Below are positions 42,488-51,018 of a stretch of 64,000 bases of DNA, in pieces; within the stretch, counting starts at the first letter, position 1; each line of letters starts with the position of its first letter. The stretch lies in assembly GCF_003047265.1 (NCBI RefSeq), contig NZ_PZYY01000002.1:248001-312000 (forward strand). The letters run 5' to 3'. The DNA comes from Nocardioides terrigena. GTDB taxonomy: Bacteria > Actinomycetota > Actinomycetes > Propionibacteriales > Nocardioidaceae. The translations under genes were made by a program, and so were the position numbers. Below the pieces are notes generated by a model. It saw only the letters and a program-made list of their open reading frames with translations. It ran no database searches and was not told the origin of the DNA.

Positions 42488-43084
42488 ATGGAGCTCAACA
42501 AGGCCACCACCGCCTTCCTCGCATGTCACTGGGAGAACGACGTCGTCGGAGCGGACGGCGCGTTCGCGCCGTTCTTCCGTGCCGAAGTCGAGCGCCGCGA
42601 CGTCATCAACGTCGCCAAGCGCGTCCTCGACGCCGCCCGCGGTGCCGGCACCCAGGTCGTCTACACCCGCGTCGCCTTCGCCGAGGGCCACTCGGACCTC
42701 GTCACCAACATCCCGCTCCTCGGCGTGGTCGCCCAGCAGGGCAGCCTGCTCAACGACACGCCCGCCACCGAGATCATCGACGAGCTCAAGCCCGAAGCTG
42801 ACGACTGGAACCTCGCCAACCCGAAGGTTTCCGCCTTCGCGTCCTCCGACCTCGACGAGCGACTGCGCAGCGCCGGTATCGACACCGTCGTCATCCTCGG
42901 CGTCGCCACGAACATCTCGGTGGAGTCAACTGGCCGGTCCGCCGGTGACCTCGGCTACCGCGTCATCGTCGTCGAGGACGCCTGCGCCGCCGCCGACCAG
43001 GCCACCCACGACGCCACCATCGCCAGCTTCGGCCTCCTCGGCGAGGTCGCCTCCGCCGACGAGGTCATCGCCGCCCTCGCCTGA
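42488..43084 (+). CDS. Isochorismatase-family protein without the catalytic Cys
   Basis: 198 residues from ATG 42488 behind AGGAGAAG. The cysteine-hydrolase fold is clear (TQVVYTRVAFAEGHSDL, DLDERLRSAGIDTVVILGVA, GYRVIVVEDACAAAD). The nucleophile Cys of the family (GVCTDxC) is Ala here (GVATNISVEST), and the first Asp (DMQNDF) reads ACHWEND. It therefore cannot be a cysteine amidohydrolase; true isochorismatases and PhzD-like vinyl-ether hydrolases also lack the Cys. It begins an operon with an alcohol dehydrogenase. Confidence 0.85.
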   Translation: MELNKATTAFLACHWENDVVGADGAFAPFFRAEVERRDVINVAKRVLDAARGAGTQVVYTRVAFAEGHSDLVTNIPLLGVVAQQGSLLNDTPATEIIDELKPEADDWNLANPKVSAFASSDLDERLRSAGIDTVVILGVATNISVESTGRSAGDLGYRVIVVEDACAAADQATHDATIASFGLLGEVASADEVIAALA

Positions 43085-43190
43085 GGCCCGTCCCCGGGCC
43101 GCTTCCACACACCACGTCGCAGCCGGACTGGTCGTCCGGTCGCTGCACCACGCCCTCAAGACACTCGCTCAGCCTGAACAGGAGACACAC

Positions 43191-44318
43191 ATGTCCGAGA
43201 TGCTCGCCGCCCGCCTGCACAAGATCGGCGACCCGATGAAGCTCGAGCGGGTCCCCGCCCCCGAGCCGCGCCCCACCGATGTCGTCGTGCAAGTCACCGC
43301 CTGCAACATCGTCCCCAACCTCAAGAACGTCCTCGCCATCTACGCCGAGTGGTTCCCCTACCTCCCGCTGCCGCAGCTGCCCGCTATCTTCGGCCTCGAC
43401 ACCGCCGGCGTCGTCTCCCGGGTCGGCGACCTCGTCACCAATGTCAAGGTGGGCGACCGCGTCTACATCAACCCCGGTATCAGCTGTGGCGGCTGCCGCG
43501 CCTGCAAGCGCGGAGAGGCCCCGAACTGCGCCAAGTACACGTTCATGGGTTACTTCTCCTTCGGCAAGGACGGCCAGCAGCTGTTCGACGCCTACCCGTA
43601 CGGCGGCCTCGGCGAGTACATGACCGCCCCGCAGGAGAACTGCATCAAGCTCCCCGACACCGTCTCCTTCGAGCAGGGCGCCCGCTTCGGCTACCTCGGT
43701 ACCGCCTACTCCGCCTTGAAGAAGGCCCAGATCGGGCCCGGCAAGACCGTCCTCATCGACGGCGCGTCCGGAACCCTCGGCATCGGCGGCGTCCTCAATG
43801 CCCTCGCCATGGGTGCCACGAAGATCTTCGGCACCGGCCGCAACGCCGAGCTCCTCCAGGACGTGAAGGCGCTCGCGCCGGACCGTATCGAGGTCCACGC
43901 CGTCGGCGACGGGTCCCTCAAGGACTTCGTCCTCGACCACAACGGCGGCGAAGGCGTCGATGCCGTCATCTCCACCCTCGGTCCGGGTTCCCCCAAGGAG
44001 ACCCTCCTCGAGGCCCTCTCCACCCTCGCCCGCGGTGGCGTTCTCGTCGACATCGGCGGCATGATGGAACACCCCGAGCTCGACCTGTTCCACATGATGT
44101 GCAGCCAGAACTCCGTCATCGGCAGCCTCTGGTTCACCAACGGCGAGGCCCAGGAGATGTCCGACCTCGCCGGCTCCGGTGCCCTCGACCTGTCCGTCCT
44201 CGAACACCACGTGTTCCCGCTCGACAAGATCAACGAGGCCCTCGACGACGGCCTCCCCGCCCGCCATGGCGGCTTCTCCAACTTCATCATCACCCCGGAC
44301 CAGTCCCTCTTGGGCTGA
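43191..44318 (+). CDS. Zinc-type alcohol dehydrogenase (MDR)
   Basis: 375 residues from ATG 43191 behind AGGAGA. Structural-zinc loop with four cysteines: CGGCRACKRGEAPNC near residue 100. Cofactor site IDGASGTLGIGGVLNALAMG. The catalytic-zinc region has Cys in VTACNIVPN and FGLDTAG, differing from the usual GHE motif. It may oxidise an aromatic alcohol or side chain. Same operon as the isochorismatase-like gene (106-bp gap). Confidence 0.87.
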   Translation: MSEMLAARLHKIGDPMKLERVPAPEPRPTDVVVQVTACNIVPNLKNVLAIYAEWFPYLPLPQLPAIFGLDTAGVVSRVGDLVTNVKVGDRVYINPGISCGGCRACKRGEAPNCAKYTFMGYFSFGKDGQQLFDAYPYGGLGEYMTAPQENCIKLPDTVSFEQGARFGYLGTAYSALKKAQIGPGKTVLIDGASGTLGIGGVLNALAMGATKIFGTGRNAELLQDVKALAPDRIEVHAVGDGSLKDFVLDHNGGEGVDAVISTLGPGSPKETLLEALSTLARGGVLVDIGGMMEHPELDLFHMMCSQNSVIGSLWFTNGEAQEMSDLAGSGALDLSVLEHHVFPLDKINEALDDGLPARHGGFSNFIITPDQSLLG

Positions 44319-44331
44319 GTAGCCGGAAGCC

Positions 44332-44369
44332 CAAGGCCCCTGACCACGTAGGCGAGGTCAGGGGCCTTG
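44332..44369 (+). terminator. Terminator after the alcohol dehydrogenase
   Basis: Perfect 14-bp stem CAAGGCCCCTGACC / GGTCAGGGGCCTTG with a 10-base loop, 13 bases after the stop. Confidence 0.8.
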
Positions 44370-44494
44370 CCGCGCGGCTGCGGTGCATCTCCGTCATTTG
44401 AGTGGTGCGGCCCCACACCGGCAGGTGTGGCACACCAGCCGGCTCCTGGTCCGTCGAGATCGAACGAGTGTCGACTAGCGAAACTGGCAGCTGA

Positions 44495-45754
44495 CTAGTT
44501 CCGCTGCGGTGGGATGTCACGAGGCGTAGAACCGGTGTCGGCCTGCTCGTGCACCGCTGCAACGACGCGTTGCCCTCCGAGAAGCTCGGACATGCGAGCA
44601 GCAATCTCGGCGTCCCGACCGCGAGCGGCGTGCATGTAGACCTGTGCCGCATCAACACTTGAGTGGCCTGCTCTCTTCATCAGGTCCGGCAGCGTGGCTC
44701 CGGCATGTGCGGCCAAGGTGAGGCCGGTGTGTCGGAGGTCGTGGAAGCGGAGATCGCGACGGTTGGCCACCTCACGAGCGGCACCGAACCAACGGAACAT
44801 CGTGGTGCCCGGCAAGTGGCCTCCTGTACACCCGACGTACCCGCACCTACACGTGCCCGCAGGAGGACGCACGCTGGGAAAGAGGAGCCCGTCGTGCCCC
44901 GGACGTGCATGGAGCGACAGGTGTCGAAGCAAGGACTCGTGAAGATGAGGAGGGACCGTGACATCACGTCGACCGGCGTCGGACTTGGGTGCTCCGACGA
45001 CGACGCGGCCGTCTCGATACGTCATGGCCCGCTGGACTTTCAAGGTCGAGCCGTCGGCCGACACATCGCGGCGGCGCAGCTCGGCTACTTCTCCGAATCG
45101 CAAGGCGCACCATCCCGCCACTAGTACGGCCATGCGGTAAGGCTCCGGCATGCCGGACGCGATGGCTTCGAGTTGCGGGACGGTCGCCGGCTCGATGGTC
45201 CGCTGGCGTTTGGTCTGACCCGCGCCCTTGATCGTGGCCGGATTGACCGTCAGTAGGTCGTCGTCGACCGCACTGCCGAGGATGGTGCGCAACAGGGCGT
45301 AGCAATGGGCGTTGCCCGTTCGTCGGTGCGAGGGAAGACCGCCGTGCCATGCCTTGATCTGAGCGCGCGTGATCTGGTCGAGGCGGGTAGCTCCGAAGGC
45401 GGGCAACAGTTCTCGGTCGAGCATGCTGCGGTACAGCAGACGGGTGCGGTGACGAAGGGGCGTGCCGTCGGGCCGGCGGCGGTTACCCAACCACCACTCG
45501 GCATACGCGGCGAAAGTCTGTCGGGCAGCCGCCTCGGCTGCCTCCTTGGCCTTGCGCTCGACAGGGCAGAGGTACTTCTCGCGCGCGATGTCGGTGCGGA
45601 TCCCCGCGAGCCACGCGTCCGCGTCGGTGGCCGTCGTGAAGGTGATGTGTGCGGCGTGGTGGCCGTGGCAGTCCGGGCACACGTACCTGGCTTGGAGGCG
45701 GCCCGACGGGAGCTTGCGAAGGCTGCCGAACGGTCGACGTCTGCTGCTCGCCAT
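44495..45754 (-). CDS. Tyrosine-recombinase integrase of the island
   Basis: 419 residues from ATG 45754 (MASSRRRPFGSLRKLPSGR, the usual actinobacterial integrase start); an ATG at 45781 would add nine. An N-terminal arm-binding domain is followed by a CxxC insertion (VCPDCHGHH), then SAM-like core-binding, and the catalytic domain: Arg in GWCALRFGEVAELRR, HDLRHTGLTLAAHAG, GHSSVDAAQVYMHA with the nucleophile Tyr. A second zinc-like loop (CRCGYVGCTGGH) interrupts the catalytic domain. It lies 160 bp from attR. Confidence 0.94.
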   Translation of the reverse strand: MASSRRRPFGSLRKLPSGRLQARYVCPDCHGHHAAHITFTTATDADAWLAGIRTDIAREKYLCPVERKAKEAAEAAARQTFAAYAEWWLGNRRRPDGTPLRHRTRLLYRSMLDRELLPAFGATRLDQITRAQIKAWHGGLPSHRRTGNAHCYALLRTILGSAVDDDLLTVNPATIKGAGQTKRQRTIEPATVPQLEAIASGMPEPYRMAVLVAGWCALRFGEVAELRRRDVSADGSTLKVQRAMTYRDGRVVVGAPKSDAGRRDVTVPPHLHESLLRHLSLHARPGHDGLLFPSVRPPAGTCRCGYVGCTGGHLPGTTMFRWFGAAREVANRRDLRFHDLRHTGLTLAAHAGATLPDLMKRAGHSSVDAAQVYMHAARGRDAEIAARMSELLGGQRVVAAVHEQADTGSTPRDIPPQRN

Positions 45755-45773
45755 GAGCCAAGGATGCCACGTT

Positions 45774-45791
45774 CGTGCCATCTACGTGCCA
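45774..45791. repeat. Putative integrase arm site, right end
   Basis: Identical 18 bases to 15290-15307 (two direct CGTGCCA), 20 bp upstream of the integrase start and 123 bp from attR. Binding here could also control int. Confidence 0.65.
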
Positions 45792-45914
45792 TAACTCCTG
45801 GTCGCAGATGGCTTCTCGTGGCCCCTACTGTCCCGCTCGCATTCATCGTTTCCGCAGGTCAGACGCCCAATGAGGGCTCAAGGCAGAATTTCTGGGTTGA
45901 GCCTGCGTAGCAGT

Positions 45915-45943
45915 TTCAAATCCTGCCCCCGCTACAAATCCGA
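45915..45943 (+). repeat. attR: 29-bp core repeat
   Basis: Identical to 15208-15236. It carries the tRNA 3' end (TTCAAATCCTGC onwards) without the rest of the tRNA, so the tRNA side is at attL. Confidence 0.93.
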
Positions 45944-45977
45944 GAGGCCCTCACAGTCTGACTTTGAGGGCCTCTCG
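45941..45977 (+). terminator. Original chromosomal terminator of tRNA-fMet, displaced
   Basis: Perfect 13-bp stem CGAGAGGCCCTCA / TGAGGGCCTCTCG with an 11-base loop, starting at the attR edge. Before insertion this followed the tRNA directly. Confidence 0.8.
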
Positions 45978-45993
45978 CATGCGTGTGGCCGCC

Positions 45994-47406
45994 CTACAGT
46001 CCGGTCTGTGCTTCGAGCCTGCCGGAGCTCACGGCGTCGACCATGGCCTGGTAGTCGCGCTCGTTCTGGTCGGCGTACGCGCTGGCGAAGTCGGCTATCG
46101 CCGAGTCGAACACCTCGCTCTTGCCGAGGTAGGACGCGATGGCGATCCGGTCGCCGGAGCGGGCGTGGGCGCGGGCGAGGGTCGCTCCGCAGATCCGGGC
46201 GTAGGTGAGCATCACGGAGGCGGGCATGGCGTCGATGTCGGCCGAGCCCTTCCAGTCACGCAGCTGGCGCACGTAGAAGTCGCGGACCTGCCCGTCCAAC
46301 CCAGTGACGCGTTGCCAGCCGAGGAAGATGTCGCTGGCGGCCTGCATCAGGCGTTGGCCGGCCACGACCCGCTGTCCGTGGTTGGCGTACTTGCTGGTGC
46401 CGACGAAGCGTGCGAGGACCGACTCCTGTGCCTCCTTCGCCTGGAGGAACAACGGGTCCTGGCTGTCGCGCCCCTGCAGCAGCAGGATCCAGGCGCGGGT
46501 GCCGACGCTTCCGACGCCGACGACCTTCCTTGCGGCGTGGACATACTCGAAGCCCTCGAGCAGCACGCGTCGGTCGGTCTCGAGCGTCCGGCGGTACGAC
46601 CGGATCAAGTCACGGAACTCGTCCTCGAAGGCCACCGGCTCGGTGGAGGACGCCGCCACGTCCTCGATCGGGACGATCAGTGGCGGGTCGGCGATGATCC
46701 GGCGTTTCCCGTCGACCTCATGGGTGAGCTTCGAGAAGGCCTGCATGCTGTCCCGGGTTCGCGCCTTGGCCAGGTTGGCCTTCGCCTTGGTCAGCTGCTT
46801 CTTCGTCCCGCTCGACTTCAGCTGGCCGAGCAGCTGGTCGGCATCGATGTGGGTGTACCAGACGTCCAGGTGGCGCATCCCGGCCGCACGGGTCATCTGG
46901 AGCCGGTACTCCGCGACACCGGCTGCAACGGCTGCCCTCCGGTCGGAGGAGCTGAAGCCGCGGTCGCGGCCGGCGATCTCGAAGCTCGCTGCGAGCCGCT
47001 TGACGTCCCACTCCCACGGCCCCGGAAGGGTCTCGTCGAAGTCGTTGATGTCGAACATGGTCTTCCGCTCCGGCGACGCGAACACACCGAAGTTCGACAG
47101 GTGGGCGTCACCGCAGATCTGGGCCCGCAGTCCCGAGTGGGGGGTCGTCGCCAGGTCGGCCGCCATGATGAGCGCCGCGCCCCGGTAGAAGGTGAACGGC
47201 GAGACCATCATCCGGCCGTAACGGAGGGGGACGAGCTCGGGGACACGGCTGGCACCCTGCTCCTCCAGCAGCGATATCGGGTCCGGACGACTCTCCGCGG
47301 GAACCCAGCCGGCGTGGCTGGTCCGCGGTGCGTCATTGCGCGCAGCCTTCCCCCGTGCGACCCGCTCCTCCGGGCTCAGGTGCGTGACCTTCTTCGCGGT
47401 CGGCAT
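45994..47406 (-). CDS. DUF2252 family protein
   Basis: 470 residues from ATG 47406 (MPTAKKVTHLSPEERVARGK). DUF2252 features: PFTFYRGAALIMAADLA, QICGDAHLSNFGVFASPERK (kinase-like catalytic loop GDxHxxN) and FDINDFDETLPGPWEWD (metal-binding). The fold resembles aminoglycoside phosphotransferase-like kinases; the substrate is unknown. First gene of the core genome after the island. Confidence 0.9.
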   Translation of the reverse strand: MPTAKKVTHLSPEERVARGKAARNDAPRTSHAGWVPAESRPDPISLLEEQGASRVPELVPLRYGRMMVSPFTFYRGAALIMAADLATTPHSGLRAQICGDAHLSNFGVFASPERKTMFDINDFDETLPGPWEWDVKRLAASFEIAGRDRGFSSSDRRAAVAAGVAEYRLQMTRAAGMRHLDVWYTHIDADQLLGQLKSSGTKKQLTKAKANLAKARTRDSMQAFSKLTHEVDGKRRIIADPPLIVPIEDVAASSTEPVAFEDEFRDLIRSYRRTLETDRRVLLEGFEYVHAARKVVGVGSVGTRAWILLLQGRDSQDPLFLQAKEAQESVLARFVGTSKYANHGQRVVAGQRLMQAASDIFLGWQRVTGLDGQVRDFYVRQLRDWKGSADIDAMPASVMLTYARICGATLARAHARSGDRIAIASYLGKSEVFDSAIADFASAYADQNERDYQAMVDAVSSGRLEAQTGL

Positions 47407-47678
47407 GCGGCTCTCCTCCTCTTGTCGGACGGCGAGGGCGGCGAGGGCGGCGTACCGGCTCACCACGGTCACGGACGGTGTCCCTGCCCCGAGCGTTGGT
47501 GTCGACTCTGGTGGCTCCCCGATGTCCGGCGCCTCACCCGGAGTGGGTAGTTCGCCTGACCACCCGGTGCGGGTGAAGCGACGGTGAGCCCGACCGTGCA
47601 ACGGTGCACTGGGTCGCCGACGTGATGACGCACGTGGCGGTGCTCGGGCAAACCCCTATGCCGAGGAGGAGTGCAGCC

Positions 47679-49343
47679 ATGACTGCTGGTGCATCCCAGG
47701 TGAACGAGACGGGCGAGACGCCGAAGACGAACTGGTTGCCGCTCGTGGCGCTGGCCATCGCACAGTTCGTCATGGTGCTGGACCAGTCGGCGATGAATGT
47801 CTCCATCAGCGCGCTGGTGGCCGACTTCGACACCACCGTGACCACGATCCAGGCGGTGATCACGCTCTACTGCCTGGTGATGGCGATGTTCATGCTCACC
47901 GGCGGCAAGATCGGCGACATCATCGGCCGCCGGAAGGCGTTCGTCATCGGCCTGATCATCTACGCCTGCGGTTCTGCGCTCACGGCGGTGGCGCCGTCGG
48001 TGGTCATCCTGACGCTGGGCTGGTCGGTCCTGGAAGGGCTCGGTGCTGCGCTGGTGCTGCCGGCGATGGTGGCGCTGATCGCGGGCAACTTCGAGGGCGC
48101 GTCGCGCAAGGTGGCGTACGCCGTGATCGGCGGGGTCGCCGGGGCAGGGATCGCCGTGGGGCCGATCCTGGGCGGCTGGGCGACCACCGAGTACTCGTGG
48201 CGGGTCATCTTCGCCGGCGAGGTCCTGCTGGTGGCCCTGATCCTCGTCATGACGCCGAAGGTCGCGGACGCTGTGCGGACCGGCCCGGCTCCGAAGCTCG
48301 ACATCGTGGGCACCGTCCTGTCCGCGGCCGGCCTGGGCCTGGTCGTCCTCGGAGTGCTCCAGTCGAGCACCTGGGGCTGGGTCAAGCCAAAGGAAGAGTC
48401 GCCGGTGACGCCCTTCGGCTTCTCGCTGACGGTCTTCGTCATCGGGTTCGGGGCAGTCCTGCTGTGGGCGTTCTTGGCGTGGCAGGGTCGCCGCGAGAGC
48501 AGGGGACGCGACCCGCTGCTGCACCTGGCGCTGTTGAAGATCGCCCCGCTGCGCTCCGGCCTGATCGGTCTGTTCAGCCAGAACCTGATCCTGATGGGCG
48601 TCTTCTTCACGATTCCGCTCTACCTCCAGCTGGTGATCGGGCTCGACGCCCTGGAGACCGGTCTCAAGATGCTCCCGGTCTCGATCGCGATGTTCCTGGC
48701 CTCTGCAGCAGGGTCGCGGCTGTCCGGTCGCTTCCCGATCCGGTCCATCGTGCGGGCCGGTCTCGCCACGAGCATGGCCGCAGCCGTCCTGCTGATGGCC
48801 ACGATCGAGCCGGAGCTGGACAGCTCGAGCTTCGCCTGGTCGATGGCGCTGCTCGGTGTGGGCATGGGGTTGATCGCCTCCCAGCTGGGCAATGTCGTGC
48901 AGTCCTCGGTCGACGCATCGGGCCGCGGCGAGGCAGGTGGTCTGCAGTTCACCGGCCAGCAGCTGGGCTCGTCGCTGGGCGTGGCCCTGCTCGGGGCGGT
49001 CGTGCTGTCGGGCCTCACCTCGGAGTTCGTGGACAACATCTCGTCCGACGAGCGGATCAGCAGCGCCGTCTCCGAACAGGTGGGTGTGGCTGCCGGGTCC
49101 GGAGTCGACTTCGTGTCCGCCGACCAGGTCAGGACGGCTGCCCAGGACGCGGGGCTGGACGAGCCGACCGCTGAGGCGCTCGTCGACGACTACGAGTCCG
49201 CACAGCTGCAGGCGCTCAAGACCGGCCTGCTCGCTGCCGCCCTCCTGGCCCTGCTCTCCCTGGCCTTCACCAAGGATCTGCCGCACGTGGTGCCCACGAA
49301 GGAACCGGAGCCCGACAGGGCTGCGGGGAAGCGTCGTGCCTGA
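47679..49343 (+). CDS. DHA2 family drug:H+ antiporter (MFS, 14 TM)
   Basis: 554 residues from ATG 47679 behind AGGAGG. Fourteen membrane segments; motif A GGKIGDIIGRRKAFVIG, motif B-like SVLEGLGAALVLPAMVALI and motif C VAGAGIAVGPILGGW, typical of EmrB/QacA-type exporters. The last third has a long extracytoplasmic loop (SSDERISSAVSEQV) before the final segment. It is probably a multidrug efflux pump. Confidence 0.88.
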   Translation: MTAGASQVNETGETPKTNWLPLVALAIAQFVMVLDQSAMNVSISALVADFDTTVTTIQAVITLYCLVMAMFMLTGGKIGDIIGRRKAFVIGLIIYACGSALTAVAPSVVILTLGWSVLEGLGAALVLPAMVALIAGNFEGASRKVAYAVIGGVAGAGIAVGPILGGWATTEYSWRVIFAGEVLLVALILVMTPKVADAVRTGPAPKLDIVGTVLSAAGLGLVVLGVLQSSTWGWVKPKEESPVTPFGFSLTVFVIGFGAVLLWAFLAWQGRRESRGRDPLLHLALLKIAPLRSGLIGLFSQNLILMGVFFTIPLYLQLVIGLDALETGLKMLPVSIAMFLASAAGSRLSGRFPIRSIVRAGLATSMAAAVLLMATIEPELDSSSFAWSMALLGVGMGLIASQLGNVVQSSVDASGRGEAGGLQFTGQQLGSSLGVALLGAVVLSGLTSEFVDNISSDERISSAVSEQVGVAAGSGVDFVSADQVRTAAQDAGLDEPTAEALVDDYESAQLQALKTGLLAAALLALLSLAFTKDLPHVVPTKEPEPDRAAGKRRA

Positions 49344-49377
49344 CTCTGCCTCGCCCGTGCGACCTCCGGGGCGAGCC

Positions 49378-50109
49378 ATGACTGACCTCGAGTCCTTCCT
49401 CGCCGACGCCAGCATCGACGAGGCCGTCGCAGCGCTCCGACCCGACTACCGGGCCCTCCTCGTCGCCGTCGACGGACTCACGCCCTCGACCGACAGCACG
49501 ACCGGCGCGCGCGATGGGGCGGGGGAGGCGCTGCTCACACGCGCCGAGGCGACTGCGCAGCAGCTGCTGGCCGACACCTCCGCCGAGGAGCTGCCGCACG
49601 TGGCTGCCTGGCGCGACGCCTACCGGGCGTTCGGCGCCAAGCCGCAACGCACCCGCAACAGCCTCGAGGCACTCGTGCGCCGCGCAGCCTCCGGTCTTCC
49701 GCGGGTCAATCCGCTGACCGACGTCTACAACGCCATCAGCGTCATCCACCAGGTCCCGCTCGGCGGGGAGGACATGACGGCGTACGTCGGCGCACCACGG
49801 CTCGTCCGAGCCACCGGCGCCGAGCACTTCGACACGGTCGCCGACGGCCGGCCCGTCGTCGAGCACCCCGACCCGGGTGAGGTCGTGTGGCGTGACGACA
49901 CCGGAGCCACGTGCCGCCGCTGGAACTGGCGCCAGGGCCGGCGCACCCAGCTCACCGTGGACACCACCAGCGCACTCTTCATCCTCGATGCACTCGAGCC
50001 GATGAGCGACGACGAGCTCATTGCAGCAGGCGAGGAGCTCGTCGACCACCTCCGCCGGCTCGGCACCGAGGTCCGGGTGGCCACCCGGCTCGTCAGACCC
50101 CCGACCTGA
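49378..50109 (+). CDS. B3/4 domain protein
   Basis: 243 residues from ATG 49378, 34 bp after the exporter. It holds a B3/B4 domain like that of phenylalanyl-tRNA synthetase beta: AFGAKPQRTRNSLEALVRRA, NPLTDVYNAISVIHQVPLGG and WNWRQGRRTQLTVDT. Free-standing B3/4 proteins may bind or edit mischarged tRNA, but this is untested for most. It is probably co-transcribed with the exporter. Confidence 0.85.
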   Translation: MTDLESFLADASIDEAVAALRPDYRALLVAVDGLTPSTDSTTGARDGAGEALLTRAEATAQQLLADTSAEELPHVAAWRDAYRAFGAKPQRTRNSLEALVRRAASGLPRVNPLTDVYNAISVIHQVPLGGEDMTAYVGAPRLVRATGAEHFDTVADGRPVVEHPDPGEVVWRDDTGATCRRWNWRQGRRTQLTVDTTSALFILDALEPMSDDELIAAGEELVDHLRRLGTEVRVATRLVRPPT

Positions 50110-50136
50110 CCGCGACCTCGTCCCTGCGCGTCGACC

Positions 50137-51018
50137 TCATGCCGAGGCGCCGAGGAAGTCGACGACCACCGGGGCGAACCTGTCGTGGAACTGGAAGATC
50201 CCACCGTGACCGGAGCCCGGATAGATGATCAGCTCGCTGCCCCTGATGCGACGGTGCAGGTCCCCGGAGAGGGCGGAGGGCACCATGCGGTCGTGGTCAC
50301 CGTTGGCGATCAGGGTCGGCTGGGTGAGGGTCGACAGGTCGGACGGAGCGGATCGCCCGAACTCCTGGATCGCCTTCAGCTGCGTCCTCAGCGCCGAGAC
50401 GCTGATCGGCCGGTCACGGTCGACGGTGCGCTCCTGCAGTCGTGCGACGAAGGCCTTGGCGGCCGACCTCCCGGCGTCATCGCGCGGGAAGAAGAGGAAC
50501 TCCTTCGGGTCCGACCGCGTCAGGGTCGCCCGGAGGATGTCCCAGTAGGTCGTGCGGACGACCTTGTCCATGTCCTTGCCGCCGCGCGGCCCCGTGCCGG
50601 TCAGCACCAGCCGGCGCACGAGGTCGGGATGCTTGACGACCAGGTCCTGGGCGATCATGCCGCCCATCGAGAAGGAGAAGACGTCGATCTTCTCGTGGCC
50701 GAGCGCGGTGATGAGCTCGTAGGCGTGGTCGGCGGCCTCCTCGATGGTGGGCGCGACCTTCCCGGTCGAGGCTCCGACGCCGCGCTGGTCGAACGCGATG
50801 ACGTGCCGGCCCCGGGCGATCGGGTCGACGATGCGCGGGTCCCAGTTGTCGAGGGTGGCGGCGAGGTGCACGAAGAAGACGACGGGGATGCCGCCGCGGG
50901 GCCCCAGCTCGCGATAGGCGTACGTCGTCCCGCCGACGCGGACGGAGCGGTTCGGTGCCTCGGCGTACGACGTGATGACGGGTTCGTGGGCGGGGCTCCC
51001 GGAACCTCCTCGGGTCAT
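50137..51018 (-). CDS. Alpha/beta hydrolase
   Basis: 293 residues from ATG 51018, overlapping the oxidoreductase stop (ATGA). Oxyanion segment VVFFVHLAATLDNWDPRI, nucleophile in FSFSMGGMIAQDL, Asp in LIANGDHDRMVP and His in GSGHGGIFQFHD. Substrate unknown. Last gene of the TetR operon. Confidence 0.87.
   Translation of the reverse strand: MTRGGSGSPAHEPVITSYAEAPNRSVRVGGTTYAYRELGPRGGIPVVFFVHLAATLDNWDPRIVDPIARGRHVIAFDQRGVGASTGKVAPTIEEAADHAYELITALGHEKIDVFSFSMGGMIAQDLVVKHPDLVRRLVLTGTGPRGGKDMDKVVRTTYWDILRATLTRSDPKEFLFFPRDDAGRSAAKAFVARLQERTVDRDRPISVSALRTQLKAIQEFGRSAPSDLSTLTQPTLIANGDHDRMVPSALSGDLHRRIRGSELIIYPGSGHGGIFQFHDRFAPVVVDFLGASA

Larger units (their letters stand above)
15208..45943. mobile_element. 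Integrative genomic island in tRNA-fMet, carrying an aromatic catabolic cluster
   Basis: A 29-bp perfect direct repeat lies at 15208-15236 (in the tRNA 3' end) and 45915-45943, and a tyrosine integrase is immediately inside the right repeat. Element length with one repeat copy is 30,707 bp. It holds a left accessory region with short, unusual genes and a right catabolic region. No relaxase, type IV secretion, replication initiator or excisionase gene was recognised, so it should move only by its integrase, perhaps helped in trans. Core-genome gene order is interrupted exactly at the repeats. Confidence 0.92.

Noticed and set aside
15208..45943. Conjugation or replication genes (ICE or AICE)
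   Set aside because: No relaxase, FtsK/TraB-like translocase, replication initiator or type IV secretion gene was recognised, so the element is called an integrative island only.
47469..49415. Minus-strand open frame of 648 codons opposite the DHA2 exporter
   Set aside because: Low-complexity Gln/Arg/Asp/His composition typical of an antisense frame; the plus strand is a clear exporter.
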